A stretch of DNA of 64,000 nt from Clostridium lundense DSM 17049 (GTDB lineage Bacteria > Bacillota > Clostridia > Clostridiales > Clostridiaceae), in NCBI RefSeq assembly GCF_000619945.1, contig NZ_JHVC01000002.1, positions 248,001 through 312,000 on the forward strand, written 5' to 3'. A program made the translations under genes and the position numbers. The notes beneath the pieces are model-generated. The model searched no databases. It had not been told where the DNA came from and was given only the letters and a program-made list of their open reading frames with translations. Numbering within the stretch: the first letter of the stretch is position 1; the number at the start of each line of letters is the position of its first letter. Positions 8,343 to 17,635 of the stretch are shown in pieces.

Positions 8343-9118
8343 AAAGCGTAATTAGCATTAAAAATCTATACTTTAATTATGGTTCTAGGCAAGTTATTAA
8401 GGGAATTACTGCGGATATTAATCAAGGGGAATTGTATGCATTGTTTGGCCCAAATGGTTCAGGAAAAACTACTTTACTTAAATGTATTACTGGATTGTTA
8501 AAATATAAAAAAGGTAACATTAAGGTGATGGATAAGGAGATTAAAGAACTTAGTCCAAAGCAACTTAGTAAATACATATCATATGTTCCACAGGATCATA
8601 AGCTATCTTTTCCATTTACTGTAGAAGAGGTAGTGCTTATGGGAAGAACTCCGCATTTAGGTGGATTCTTAGGGCCAGCTAAAGAAGACATTGAGTATGC
8701 CAATAAAGCGATAAAGAGAATTGGTATAGAGGACATATGTCATCGCTGTTACACGGAACTAAGCGGAGGGCAAAGACAATTGGTATTATTGGCTAGAGCA
8801 ATAGCTCAAGATACCCCTATCATGGTTCTTGACGAACCAACATCTGCTCTTGATTTTAAGAACCAAATTAATGTTTGGAGAATTTTAAAATCACTTAAGG
8901 AGTACAATAAAACTATAATAACTTGTACACATGATCCTAATCATGTTTCTTGGTTTTGCGACTCTGTAGTTGTAATTGATGATGGGTATATTATAAAACA
9001 AGGTATTACAAGTGAAGTTATGATTAATGAAGTGCTTAATTCATTATATAAAGATACTTGCGCTATATCTTTATATAATGGTATGAATATGGTAGTACCA
9101 AAAAATAATGTACTATAA
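8339..9118 (+). CDS. ABC transporter ATP-binding protein, FecE/BtuD type
   Basis: 259 aa ATPase energising the importer. Walker A is GPNGSGKTT (about residue 36), signature LSGGQRQLV is near 141, and Walker B MVLDEPTSALD near 161, with a downstream TCTHDP switch histidine. It starts at TTG 8339, inside the permease stop codon (4-nt overlap); no upstream in-frame ATG is available, and MKSVISIKNLYF aligns with normal FecE-type starts. It is the last gene of the operon and is followed by a terminator. Confidence 0.93.
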   Translation: MKSVISIKNLYFNYGSRQVIKGITADINQGELYALFGPNGSGKTTLLKCITGLLKYKKGNIKVMDKEIKELSPKQLSKYISYVPQDHKLSFPFTVEEVVLMGRTPHLGGFLGPAKEDIEYANKAIKRIGIEDICHRCYTELSGGQRQLVLLARAIAQDTPIMVLDEPTSALDFKNQINVWRILKSLKEYNKTIITCTHDPNHVSWFCDSVVVIDDGYIIKQGITSEVMINEVLNSLYKDTCAISLYNGMNMVVPKNNVL

Positions 9119-9179
9119 GATAATTTTAATTTAATATTATAAATATGTATTAATTAAAATAATCGAATATATTTAAAAG

Positions 9180-9222
9180 ATACTATAGAATTCACCAAAA
9201 ATGAATTTTATAGTATTTTTTT
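9180..9222 (+). terminator. Intrinsic terminator after the importer operon
   Basis: ATACTATAGAATTC and GAATTTTATAGTAT arms with a 9-nt loop and a following T run. The stem is AT-rich but 13-14 bp long. Confidence 0.8.
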
Positions 9223-9315
9223 AAATTATGTGTAATGGAATAGAAAGTCTTGCGTATTAACATATGAAATTACTTAGCTAAGTAAAAAAGTTAATGAAAG
9301 GAAGAAGTTAAAAAT

Positions 9316-9876
9316 ATGCGGCAGCTTGTAGTGAATGAGGTTATAGATGAAAAAGAAATTAGAAAAACCTTGGGGAAAGACGAAGAGCTAACTTATATCT
9401 TTCAGATGTATTATAAACGCGTTTATAACTATATATATTATCGAATTAATTGTGATTATACAGCAGAAGATTTAACAAGTCAGGTTTTTGAAAAGATAAT
9501 GCTTAAAATAAAAACATATTCTAAAGTTAAAGCACCCTTTGAAGTGTGGGTATTTGCTATAGCTAGAAATGTAGTAAATGATTATTTTAGAAGTTTAAAA
9601 AAGCATAAATTATTTTCTCTTGATACAATTAAGGAATTGGTATCAAGGGAAAAAACGCCAGAAGGTATAGTAGTAACAGCAGAAACTAATGCAAAACTTT
9701 CAAGGGCATTAGATACTTTGGATAAAAGGGAAAGAAATATTATAGCACTTAAATTTGGAGCTAATATAAAAAATAAAGATATCGCACAAATATTAGATAT
9801 TACTGAAAGTAATGTTGGAGTAATACTTTATCGTACAATGAAAAAATTAAAAGTAGAAATGGAAAGAGAGGAGTAG
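9316..9876 (+). CDS. ECF-type RNA polymerase sigma factor
   Basis: 186 aa sigma-70 family factor of the extracytoplasmic function group. Region 2 spans about residues 28-98 (YYKRVYNYIYYRINCDYTAEDLTSQVFEK, then PFEVWVFAIARNVVNDYFR, the typical 2.3-2.4 stretch). Region 4 is about 127-180 (ALDTLDKRERNIIALKFGANIKNKDIAQILD, then ESNVGVILYRTMKKLK, the HTH). It directs RNA polymerase to alternative promoters when released by an anti-sigma factor. The next gene starts 2 bp after its stop and encodes a probable anti-sigma factor. Target promoters are not identified. Confidence 0.93.
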   Translation: MRQLVVNEVIDEKEIRKTLGKDEELTYIFQMYYKRVYNYIYYRINCDYTAEDLTSQVFEKIMLKIKTYSKVKAPFEVWVFAIARNVVNDYFRSLKKHKLFSLDTIKELVSREKTPEGIVVTAETNAKLSRALDTLDKRERNIIALKFGANIKNKDIAQILDITESNVGVILYRTMKKLKVEMEREE

Positions 9877-9878
9877 GC

Positions 9879-10841
9879 ATGGATAAAAAAAGTATTGAAG
9901 ATAAATTTTCAATAGATATAGATGCTTATTTTAATGGAATAGAAGATTCTGATGAATCAAGTAGCCAAGAATACAACCAAATTCTAAAACTGGGAAAGAC
10001 TTTGGCAGATAAGGATTTTAGTAAAAACAGCAATAAAGAAGCTGTGTTTAACAAAGTTTTAAAAAATATAAATGAGAATAAAGGAGATAATAATATGAAA
10101 AAATTAAATAAAAAATCTTATATTGCAAAGGTAGCATCAGTTGCAGCAGTAGGTATAATTAGTGTTTCTTTAATAAAACCAGCATTTGCACGTGAAATAG
10201 CAGATAAAGTGATTAGAACAATATCATTAGGACATGTAAGTGTTATACAAATGGAATCACCTAAAATAGAAAAGATCCCAGTTCCAGATGAATATAAAGG
10301 CAAAATTTTTGATAAGCATGGAAATAAAATAGAAATAGTTACAAAAGAAAATGCAGGTGAAATGTATACAGCTAAGGGTGAAAAAATTGCTGACTTTATA
10401 GATGGAAAAATAATAACTGTAGAGCAAGAAAAGAAATTACGAAAAAAGGGAGTTTTAGAAGTAAGAGATACTAATGAAATAAATAAACATGCTTGTTTTA
10501 AAGTTATTTTACCTTCCTACTTACCAGAAGGTTATAAATTTGATAGAGCAGAATTTAGTAAAGGTAATGAAGGGGAAATACTTGATAAATTTGTTAACTT
10601 ATATTTTGTTAATGAAAAAACAGGTAAAACTATGTATATGCAGCAACGTCTTGCTTGTGAAGGCATGAATTCTGTAAGTGATGCAGAGAAAGTTGAAAAA
10701 ATAAAAATTAATGGTGTAGATGCTGTAATAAGTAATGATAGATATATTGATTGGGAATACAAAAAGGTGATTTATAGTTTATCAGGTAAGGAAAGTATTA
10801 CAAAGGATGAACTAATAAAGATTGCACAGTCTATTAAATAA
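9879..10841 (+). CDS. Probable membrane anti-sigma factor with DUF4367-like extracellular domain
   Basis: 320 aa. Residues 1-72 are a charged cytoplasmic segment of the kind that could bind sigma. One membrane segment lies at about residues 82-100 (IAKVASVAAVGIISVSLIKPAFA). The outside part ends in a DUF4367-like domain (LPSYLPEGYKFDRAEF to YSLSGKESITKDELIKIAQSI). The RBS GAGAGGAG lies in the end of the sigma gene. A second in-frame ATG at 10095 (residue 73), with a perfect AAAGGAG 8 nt upstream, sits just before the hydrophobic segment, which ends in AFA like a signal peptidase site. Two products from one gene are therefore possible. Anti-sigma function is inferred from position. Confidence 0.85.
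   Translation: MDKKSIEDKFSIDIDAYFNGIEDSDESSSQEYNQILKLGKTLADKDFSKNSNKEAVFNKVLKNINENKGDNNMKKLNKKSYIAKVASVAAVGIISVSLIKPAFAREIADKVIRTISLGHVSVIQMESPKIEKIPVPDEYKGKIFDKHGNKIEIVTKENAGEMYTAKGEKIADFIDGKIITVEQEKKLRKKGVLEVRDTNEINKHACFKVILPSYLPEGYKFDRAEFSKGNEGEILDKFVNLYFVNEKTGKTMYMQQRLACEGMNSVSDAEKVEKIKINGVDAVISNDRYIDWEYKKVIYSLSGKESITKDELIKIAQSIK
10081..10097 (+). promoter_or_regulatory. Internal ribosome binding site and ATG inside the anti-sigma gene
   Basis: AAGGAG at 10081-10086 is spaced 8 nt from an in-frame ATG at 10095. It would start a 248-aa form beginning MKKLNKKS, followed by a hydrophobic stretch and an AFA-R cleavage-like site. Confidence 0.5.
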
Positions 10842-10873
10842 TTCATTTTTAATATAAATTGATAGTTATAAAT

Positions 10874-10906
10874 AAGGTATAGCGATTTTAGCTATACCTT
10901 TTGTTT
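10874..10906 (+). terminator. Intrinsic terminator after the first ECF operon
   Basis: Perfect 10-bp stem AAGGTATAGC / GCTATACCTT with loop GATTTTA, followed by TTGTTT. Confidence 0.85.
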
Positions 10907-11019
10907 ATTATTTCATAATCTATATATTTAATAAAAATAAGTAAAATAATTTTTAGTGTGTTATGATATAATAAATATTCTGTAAAGTAGATAATTACTT
11001 ATAGAAAAGTGGTGAAGAA

Positions 11020-14000
11020 ATGAATTTAAGGGAATTAGAAGAAATAATTTTCAAAACATCTTCTAATTTTATGAGAAAAAAAGGAGAAAGTATATTTAAA
11101 GAAGGGTTAGTTTCCAATATTAAAGGAAAAAAGATAGATAATATATATCATATTTACGGAGATGTATTGAAATATAATAATGGTGATAACATTAAGACAC
11201 ATATAAAAGTGAATCTGTTACATAAAAAGTTAGATGGAGTAAGCTGCACTTGTGATGATTTTAAAGAGATTTCTATGAATAAAAAATTATTTATGTGTGA
11301 GCATTTAAATGCCACTGCATATAAATTTTTAAGTTTATTGTTTAACAAGAAAGTGGCAGGAAATGAAAAAATTAAAAAGTCATATAAACGAGATGAAGAG
11401 AAAATCCCAGTAAATATTGATGTGAAAATTACTTGCAGGTCATGGAAAAGTAAAACTAACTATGAATTAGAATTTTGGTTAGGAGTTGAACAAACGCATT
11501 TAATTAATAATTTAAGAAGTTTTATTAGAGATTTAGATAATAAAAAAGATATTTTTTTAAATGATAGATTTATATATAATCACAAAGAAAACATTATTTC
11601 TTTTAGCAATATAAAGATTATAAATTTTATTAGACAGTATATTGAAAAAGAAAAAATGACAATGTCTATAGGAAAAAGTTTAATAGTTACTCCTGAACAG
11701 TTAAGAGAATTTTTGCAGTGTATTGATAAAAATAAAATTACATTTAAATATAATGGAATAGAATATAAAACAAATGTTTTAAAATCAGACTTACCTCTTA
11801 GTTTTACGTTAAAAGAGAAAGATGGATGCTTTGTATTAACCACTCATAAAAAACTTCCCATTCCATTAAATAGAAATAAGGATGTATACTTTTTTAATGA
11901 TGAGCTGTATTTGCCAACGAAAGAGCAGATTGAGAAATATAGTCCTTTATATGATAGATTTAAAAGTTATAATGAAATTTTATATGCTAAAAATATAGAA
12001 AATTATAATAAAATTATTTCTTTATTAAGTAGTATTTCAAATAATATAACAATTACAGAGAGTGTAAAAAGGTTTGCATCTAATTCATTGAAGTTAGAGT
12101 TTATTATTTATAAAGAGCAGCCTAATATATACTGTGATGTAAAAGGCATTTATTATAATAAAAAGATTAATATATTAGAAAATGATGAAAATAAGCAACA
12201 ATTTAGAAGAGATTTTAATGAAGAAGAAAAAATTCTCATGAAGCTTGAAAAATATAAATTTATAAAAAGAAATCATAGACTTATGTTTATTGGTGAAGAT
12301 GAAGATTTTTTCAATATTTTAAGTAACAAAGAAGATAGTATAAATTCTTTAGGTACTGTTATTTTGGGAGAAGGATTAGATAATATAAAAATATATAATT
12401 CAAATTCTATTCAGATAGATTTGAATGAGAAAAATGGATATTTGAAATTTGATTATAATATTGGAGACATTGAAAGAAATGAATTAGGTAATATATTTGC
12501 AAGCTATAGATCTAATAATAGATTTTATAAGACTAAAGATAATGGATTTATTGATTTTGAAGACGAAGGAATAAAAGATTTTTTAAATTTATTTCACATA
12601 TTAGATATTGATAAAAATATAGAAAGTGGTTCAGTACAAGTAGAAAAAAATAAATCACTCTATATATTAGAAAATCTAAAAAATAAGAACTTTAGAATAC
12701 ACAAAGGTATTGATATATTAAAAAATATAGAAGATAGACTAACTTGTATAAATAGTAAAGAAGTAACTTTACCAGAAGAGCTAAAAGCTACACTTAGGAA
12801 ATATCAAATTGATGGATTTAAATGGTTTAAGCATTTAAGTAAATTAGACTTTGGTGGTATTTTAGCAGATGAAATGGGGCTGGGAAAAACAATCCAAACT
12901 ATAGCCTTTGTTGTATCAGAAAAGAACAAAAAATCCTTGATAATTGTACCAACATCATTAATTTATAATTGGAAGAATGAAATAGAAAGATTTGCACCTA
13001 TTTTAAAAGTTGGAATCATACATGGTGAAAAAACAGAGCAGAGACGGGTAATAAATAGCTTGGAGCAATATGATATAGTTTTAACTACATATGGGACCCT
13101 AAAAAATAATATTGAAAATTATAGTAATATTGAATTTGATTATTGTATTATAGATGAAGCGCAAAATATAAAGAACCCTATAACTCAAAGTACAAAGGCA
13201 GTGAAGGAAATTAAAGCAAAGGTAAAGTTTGCATTGACGGGCACTCCTATGGAAAATAATTTAATAGAGCTCTGGTCAATATTTGATTTTATAATGCCAG
13301 GATATTTATATTCTCAGGAAGTTTTTTATGAAAAATTTCTTTGTGGAAATGAAAAAGACCTAGAGAATCTTAAGTTATTAATTAAGCCATTTATTTTAAG
13401 AAGGACTAAAAAAGAAGTTATAAAGGATCTACCAGATAAAATAGAAAAGAAGATATTGGTGCAAATGACTCAAAAGCAAAAATTTATATATAATACTTAT
13501 ATAAAAGATATAAGAGAAAAATTAAAGAATAATTCTCAAGGTAAAATAGAAGTGTTTTCTTATTTAACTAAACTGAGGCAAATTTGCTTGGATCCATCAT
13601 TAGTATTTACTGAATATGAAGGTGGAAGTGGAAAACTTAAAGTTGCTATGACATTAGTAGAAGAAGGAATAGATTCAGACAGTAAAATTTTGATATTTTC
13701 ACAGTTTACTTCTGCTTTAAATAAAATAGGTGAATCTTTAAAAGAAAAAGGAGTTGAATATTTTTATTTAGATGGTTCTACTCCTTCTAAAGAGAGAATT
13801 AAGTTAGTAAATGAGTTTAATAATAGTGATAATATAAAAGTATTTTTAATTTCATTGAAGGCAGGGGGAACCGGACTTAACTTGACTTCAGCAAATTTAG
13901 TTATTCATTTCGATCCATGGTGGAATCCAGCAGTAGAAGATCAAGCTACAGATAGAGCACATAGAATTGGACAAAAAAATGTGGTACAAGTGATCAAATT

Positions 14001-14154
14001 AATTGCTAGAGGAACTATAGAGGAAAGAATTGTAGAATTACAAGAGAGTAAGAAAGAGTTAATAAATAATATTATTACAGGGGAATTTCAAAATAGCAAT
14101 ACTTTAAATAAATTATCTAAGGAAGAGTTACTTAAGCTTTTTGAGAGAGATTAG
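11020..14154 (+). CDS. SNF2-family helicase with SWIM zinc finger
   Basis: 1044 aa, the full size of bacterial Swi2/Snf2 ATPases. An N-terminal SWIM zinc finger (CTCDDF at about residues 76-81, then CEH at about 93-95) is followed by a long family-specific region up to about residue 580. The helicase core has DEMGLGKTIQT (about 616-626, motif I), TYGTL, DEAQNIKN (about 711, motif II), LTGTPMEN (motif III), IFSQFTSAL, GGTGLNLTSA (motif V) and DRAHRIGQ (about 977-984, motif VI). It uses ATP to translocate on or remodel DNA-protein complexes; the exact bacterial role (RNA polymerase recycling or DNA repair) is not settled. Its own promoter and a following hairpin make it a single-gene unit between two ECF sigma operons. 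Confidence 0.92.
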   Translation: MNLRELEEIIFKTSSNFMRKKGESIFKEGLVSNIKGKKIDNIYHIYGDVLKYNNGDNIKTHIKVNLLHKKLDGVSCTCDDFKEISMNKKLFMCEHLNATAYKFLSLLFNKKVAGNEKIKKSYKRDEEKIPVNIDVKITCRSWKSKTNYELEFWLGVEQTHLINNLRSFIRDLDNKKDIFLNDRFIYNHKENIISFSNIKIINFIRQYIEKEKMTMSIGKSLIVTPEQLREFLQCIDKNKITFKYNGIEYKTNVLKSDLPLSFTLKEKDGCFVLTTHKKLPIPLNRNKDVYFFNDELYLPTKEQIEKYSPLYDRFKSYNEILYAKNIENYNKIISLLSSISNNITITESVKRFASNSLKLEFIIYKEQPNIYCDVKGIYYNKKINILENDENKQQFRRDFNEEEKILMKLEKYKFIKRNHRLMFIGEDEDFFNILSNKEDSINSLGTVILGEGLDNIKIYNSNSIQIDLNEKNGYLKFDYNIGDIERNELGNIFASYRSNNRFYKTKDNGFIDFEDEGIKDFLNLFHILDIDKNIESGSVQVEKNKSLYILENLKNKNFRIHKGIDILKNIEDRLTCINSKEVTLPEELKATLRKYQIDGFKWFKHLSKLDFGGILADEMGLGKTIQTIAFVVSEKNKKSLIIVPTSLIYNWKNEIERFAPILKVGIIHGEKTEQRRVINSLEQYDIVLTTYGTLKNNIENYSNIEFDYCIIDEAQNIKNPITQSTKAVKEIKAKVKFALTGTPMENNLIELWSIFDFIMPGYLYSQEVFYEKFLCGNEKDLENLKLLIKPFILRRTKKEVIKDLPDKIEKKILVQMTQKQKFIYNTYIKDIREKLKNNSQGKIEVFSYLTKLRQICLDPSLVFTEYEGGSGKLKVAMTLVEEGIDSDSKILIFSQFTSALNKIGESLKEKGVEYFYLDGSTPSKERIKLVNEFNNSDNIKVFLISLKAGGTGLNLTSANLVIHFDPWWNPAVEDQATDRAHRIGQKNVVQVIKLIARGTIEERIVELQESKKELINNIITGEFQNSNTLNKLSKEELLKLFERD

Positions 14155-14171
14155 AAGCCACAGTAAATGAT

Positions 14172-14233
14172 ATGCTCCCTTTATGGTAGACAGTTAAAAT
14201 AACAAAACTGTTTCTATAAAGGGGGCATTTTAT
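14172..14233 (+). terminator. Terminator-like inverted repeat after the SNF2 helicase
   Basis: ATGCTCCCTTTAT and ATAAAGGGGGCAT arms (one mismatch), with an inner ACAGTT/AACTGT pairing, followed by TTTATTTT. Confidence 0.75.
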
Positions 14234-14364
14234 TTTGGCTTAAAAGGGTGAAAGTATGAATAAATATCAATAATTAAACGGAAATATGAGAATATATTCT
14301 TGGTTTATACGTTATATAGAGTGTAAAGGCTTTTACAATAATATCTTAGCAAGGAGATAGTTTT

Positions 14365-14919
14365 ATGAAATCGAACGGGGAAAATTATATACAGAGGCTG
14401 AAGGAGGGGAAGGAAGATGCTTTAGATTATATTGTAGATAATTATCTACCACTAGTAAAGGGAACTGTAAGTAAGGTTCTTTCTCCACTTAGAGATGATG
14501 GTCTTATAGAAGAATGTGTAAATGATGTATTTCTTTCTATTTGGAATAATGCTATGAAATTTAGAGGAGATGTAACAGATTTTAAAAAATGGGTTTATGT
14601 TGTATCTAAATTTAAAGCTATTGATTGTTATAGGGTTAATATAAAAAACATAGAAACTGTTTTAGATGACATTGAAATTACAAATGAAAATTCTGCAGAA
14701 GATAATTTTATCACTATGGAAAATAAAAGTGAAATATTAAAGTTAATTGATAGTTTAAAGGATATTGATAGAAATATTTTCGTTCTAAAATTCTTTCTTG
14801 GATATAAGTCAGAGGATATAGCTAAAAAACTTAATATTACAAAGGCTTCAGTGGATAACAGAATCTATAGAGGGAAAAGAAAACTTAGGGAAAAAGCATC
14901 AAACTTGGAGGTGATTTAA
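14365..14919 (+). CDS. ECF-type RNA polymerase sigma factor (second)
   Basis: 184 aa. Region 2 lies at about residues 20-90 (YIVDNYLPLVKGTVSKVL, ECVNDVFLSIWNNA, DFKKWVYVVSKFKAIDCYR). Region 4 is near 130-178 (LIDSLKDIDRNIFVLKFFLGYKSEDIAKKLNITKASVDNRIYRGKRKLR). AAGGAGATAG precedes the ATG. It is paired with an anti-sigma-like gene 2 bp downstream, the same organisation as the 9316/9879 pair, but the two sigma factors are clearly different in sequence and so probably answer different signals. Confidence 0.92.
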   Translation: MKSNGENYIQRLKEGKEDALDYIVDNYLPLVKGTVSKVLSPLRDDGLIEECVNDVFLSIWNNAMKFRGDVTDFKKWVYVVSKFKAIDCYRVNIKNIETVLDDIEITNENSAEDNFITMENKSEILKLIDSLKDIDRNIFVLKFFLGYKSEDIAKKLNITKASVDNRIYRGKRKLREKASNLEVI

Positions 14920-14921
14920 TT

Positions 14922-16292
14922 ATGAAGGATATTTATGAAGTATTAAATGATATTGATATAGATGAAAATGAGTTTGAGGAAATTTTTGTTGATGATATAG
15001 AAAAAGAGAGAGTTAAAAAGAATTTAAGAAAATCTATAGGTAAAAAAAGATTAATGAATAAAAAGAAGATTTGTGCAGCAGCTATTACTTTTGTGGTTAT
15101 GTCATCTGCTATAATAGCAAAACCAGCTTTGGCAATTAATATTCCTATAATCGGAGAATTATTTAAAAAGAATTTAGTTAGTGTCAATAAGGATTATGTT
15201 AATTATATTGAAACAATTGGTAAGACTAAGTCCTATAAAGGGATTGATGTTACTTTTCAAAGTGCAGTAGCAGATAAAAATACACTTTTTTTGAGTTTTA
15301 TTGTGAAAAATAACAACAAGGAAATTAAGAATGATTATAGGGATTATACAAATGCAATATCACCAATGAAATCAATGAAGATAAACGGGAAGTATGTAAG
15401 TATGAGTGGTGGAGCTTCATGGGATTTTATAGATAAAAATACCATTAGAGTATTACAAGATATTGATTTGGAATCAGATAATATAGAAGATAAGATGAAT
15501 GTAGATATTGATATATCAAAATTATTTGGTATATCAGGAGATTGGGGAGTTCAATTTTTTATGGACAAAAGTAAACAAACAGAAAAAACTTATGAAAAAG
15601 AATTAAATGTTGACATAAATATAAATGGGGTAAAGGGAAAAATTTCAAATATAACAGTTACTCCACTTACTGTAAAAATAGAAGGACAGGGACATTTTAA
15701 TGATATGTCTGATAACAATGTTCCAGAACTTTATTTTATAGTTCTAGATGATAAGGGAAAAATATTGCGTTCCAATGGATCATCAAGTTGTGATGGTGAC
15801 ATTTCTAAAGGGAAAGATAAATTGAAATGGAGTCATAGATTTATTTCTAACGCCAATATGAGTAATATAACTATTATACCTGAGTATACCATGCCGAATA
15901 GTAATATTAGTAAAAGATTATCGCCAGTTAAATTAGATGTAAATAATGTAAAGCCAATAGAACTAATTAATGATAAAGATAGAAGTATAAATATTAAGGA
16001 TTATTTTATTGATGGTGATTATCTAGTTGTAAGATATAACGAAAAATGTTTTGGAAAAGACAATTTAATAGATGTATTTCCTATACCTATATATGTAATG
16101 AGCAAATATAATAAAATAGAGGAGATATCTGATTATCAAAAAATAGATACGATTTATAGCAAATATAAAAAGCCTAATGAGCATATGAGTGTATTTAAAG
16201 TTGGTAAAGAGAGAGACTTAATGGTTGGAACTTATGATGGGGCAGATATGAAAATTCTAAAAGATAAAGCAATTACTATTAAGCTTAAATAA
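14922..16292 (+). CDS. Probable anti-sigma factor with DUF4179-like domain
   Basis: 456 aa. A short acidic cytoplasmic N-terminus (residues 1-45) is followed by one membrane segment at about residues 51-69 (ICAAAITFVVMSSAIIAKPALA). The rest is a large outside region starting with the pattern of DUF4179 (NIPIIGELFKKN, about 70-81) typical of ECF-linked membrane proteins in clostridia and bacilli. GGAGGTG precedes the ATG, just inside the end of the sigma gene. Partner role is inferred from the operon. No other catalytic motif is visible. Confidence 0.85.
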   Translation: MKDIYEVLNDIDIDENEFEEIFVDDIEKERVKKNLRKSIGKKRLMNKKKICAAAITFVVMSSAIIAKPALAINIPIIGELFKKNLVSVNKDYVNYIETIGKTKSYKGIDVTFQSAVADKNTLFLSFIVKNNNKEIKNDYRDYTNAISPMKSMKINGKYVSMSGGASWDFIDKNTIRVLQDIDLESDNIEDKMNVDIDISKLFGISGDWGVQFFMDKSKQTEKTYEKELNVDININGVKGKISNITVTPLTVKIEGQGHFNDMSDNNVPELYFIVLDDKGKILRSNGSSSCDGDISKGKDKLKWSHRFISNANMSNITIIPEYTMPNSNISKRLSPVKLDVNNVKPIELINDKDRSINIKDYFIDGDYLVVRYNEKCFGKDNLIDVFPIPIYVMSKYNKIEEISDYQKIDTIYSKYKKPNEHMSVFKVGKERDLMVGTYDGADMKILKDKAITIKLK

Positions 16293-16382
16293 TATAAATT
16301 TTTAGAGTATATTCATGTAGCGTTATACCTTTTCTGATATAATATAGTAAAATTTCAGTTTAGTATATGAAGGGTGATATGT

Positions 16383-17294
16383 ATGAAAATTAATAGACTA
16401 ATAGAAATAATAATTATTCTTCTTAATAAAGAAACTGTAACAGCAAAGGAGCTTTCAGAAAGGTTTAATGTATCTCAGCGTACAATATACAGAGATATAG
16501 AGGAATTATCTTCTTCAGGTATACCAGTGTATATGAGTAAAGGAAGATATGGAGGAATTTCTCTTCTAGATAATTATACTCTAGATAAAACAATTCTCTC
16601 AGAGGATGAAAAGGGAAATATAATTTTTGCACTTAAAACCTTAGAAGCTACGAAACAGTTAAAAATAGATAATACTTTAGATAAAATAGGAAGTATTTTT
16701 GGAAAAATTAATTCCGTAGATTGGGTTCAAGTTGATTTTACCCCTTGGGGAAGTGATGGGGATGTTGACAGGAGATTTGATGAAATTAAATCATCCATAT
16801 TAAAGCAAAAAATTTTAAAATTTAAATATGTAAACTCTCAAAATATTAAAAGTCAACGTACTGTAAAGCCATATAAAATCATATTTAAAGGGCAAGCTTG
16901 GTATTTACTTGCATATTGCTGTGATAAGGAAGCTGGTAGAATATTTAAGATAACTCGTATGAGAGATGTAGGGTCTATTGATAGTCATTTTGAAAGAAAG
17001 GAAATTAGTAAATTTTTCAATAAGGACAAAGATGACTATAAAGTTACTATGATTAAATTGAAACTTAAGTTCAACTCTAATATGCTATATCGCATTATTG
17101 ATTATTATGATGAAGAGCAAATATCTAAAAATTTAGATGGCACATATTTAGTCATAGTAGAATTTCCATATGATGAATGGGTGTATTCTCATATATTATC
17201 TTACGGTGATGATGTAGAGGTTATTGAACCAGCATTTATTAGAGAAGAAGTAAAAAGTAGAATTAAAAGTATGATGGGAAAATATATAATATGA
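16383..17294 (+). CDS. HTH and WYL domain transcriptional regulator (YafY type)
   Basis: 303 aa. The N-terminal HTH_11 winged helix (LIEIIIILLNKETVTAKELSERFNVSQRTIYRDIEELS, residues 4-40) is followed by a WYL ligand-binding domain (about 135-215, with KPYKIIFKGQAWYLLAYC carrying the W-Y-L residues) and a WCX C-terminal extension ending in EVKSRIKSMMGKY. These regulators sense small molecules or nucleic acids. The start is ATG 16383 with GAAGGGTG 7 nt upstream; the earlier GTG overlaps the RBS. The zinc-ribbon gene follows after 63 bp and may be its target. Confidence 0.9.
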   Translation: MKINRLIEIIIILLNKETVTAKELSERFNVSQRTIYRDIEELSSSGIPVYMSKGRYGGISLLDNYTLDKTILSEDEKGNIIFALKTLEATKQLKIDNTLDKIGSIFGKINSVDWVQVDFTPWGSDGDVDRRFDEIKSSILKQKILKFKYVNSQNIKSQRTVKPYKIIFKGQAWYLLAYCCDKEAGRIFKITRMRDVGSIDSHFERKEISKFFNKDKDDYKVTMIKLKLKFNSNMLYRIIDYYDEEQISKNLDGTYLVIVEFPYDEWVYSHILSYGDDVEVIEPAFIREEVKSRIKSMMGKYII

Positions 17295-17357
17295 CATACA
17301 GGTGGCATATATACTTTGATATCATGTAAGCAAATAAGAAAAAGGAGTGTATTTATT

Positions 17358-17621
17358 ATGGAAAGAATGTATTGTCAAAGTTGTGGTATGCCACTTACTG
17401 ATGAAAAGGAACTTGGAACAAATAAAGATGGAAGTAAAAATAATGAATACTGTATTTATTGTTTTGAACAAGGTGCATTTAAAGATGATATGACCATGGA
17501 ACAAATGATTGATTTTTGCGTACCACATATGGTAAAGGCAAATCCAAATATGAATGAAAAAGAGGCTAAAGAAAATCTTCAAAGATTTTTCCCTACTCTA
17601 AAAAGGTGGAGAACTAAGTAA
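17358..17621 (+). CDS. Zinc-ribbon protein, small
   Basis: 87 aa. An N-terminal zinc ribbon has two CxxC pairs (CQSCGMPL at residues 5-12 and CIYC at about 33-36), with a conserved C-terminal helix region (DMTMEQMIDFCVPHMVKANPNMNEKEA). It matches the putative zinc-ribbon domain family found next to WYL/YafY regulators in firmicutes. AAAGGAG is 9 nt before ATG 17358; an upstream TTG is not supported. It lies 14 bp before the radical SAM gene, suggesting one operon. No biochemical role is known to me. Confidence 0.85.
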   Translation: MERMYCQSCGMPLTDEKELGTNKDGSKNNEYCIYCFEQGAFKDDMTMEQMIDFCVPHMVKANPNMNEKEAKENLQRFFPTLKRWRTK

Positions 17622-17635
17622 TTAAGGAGAAAAAA

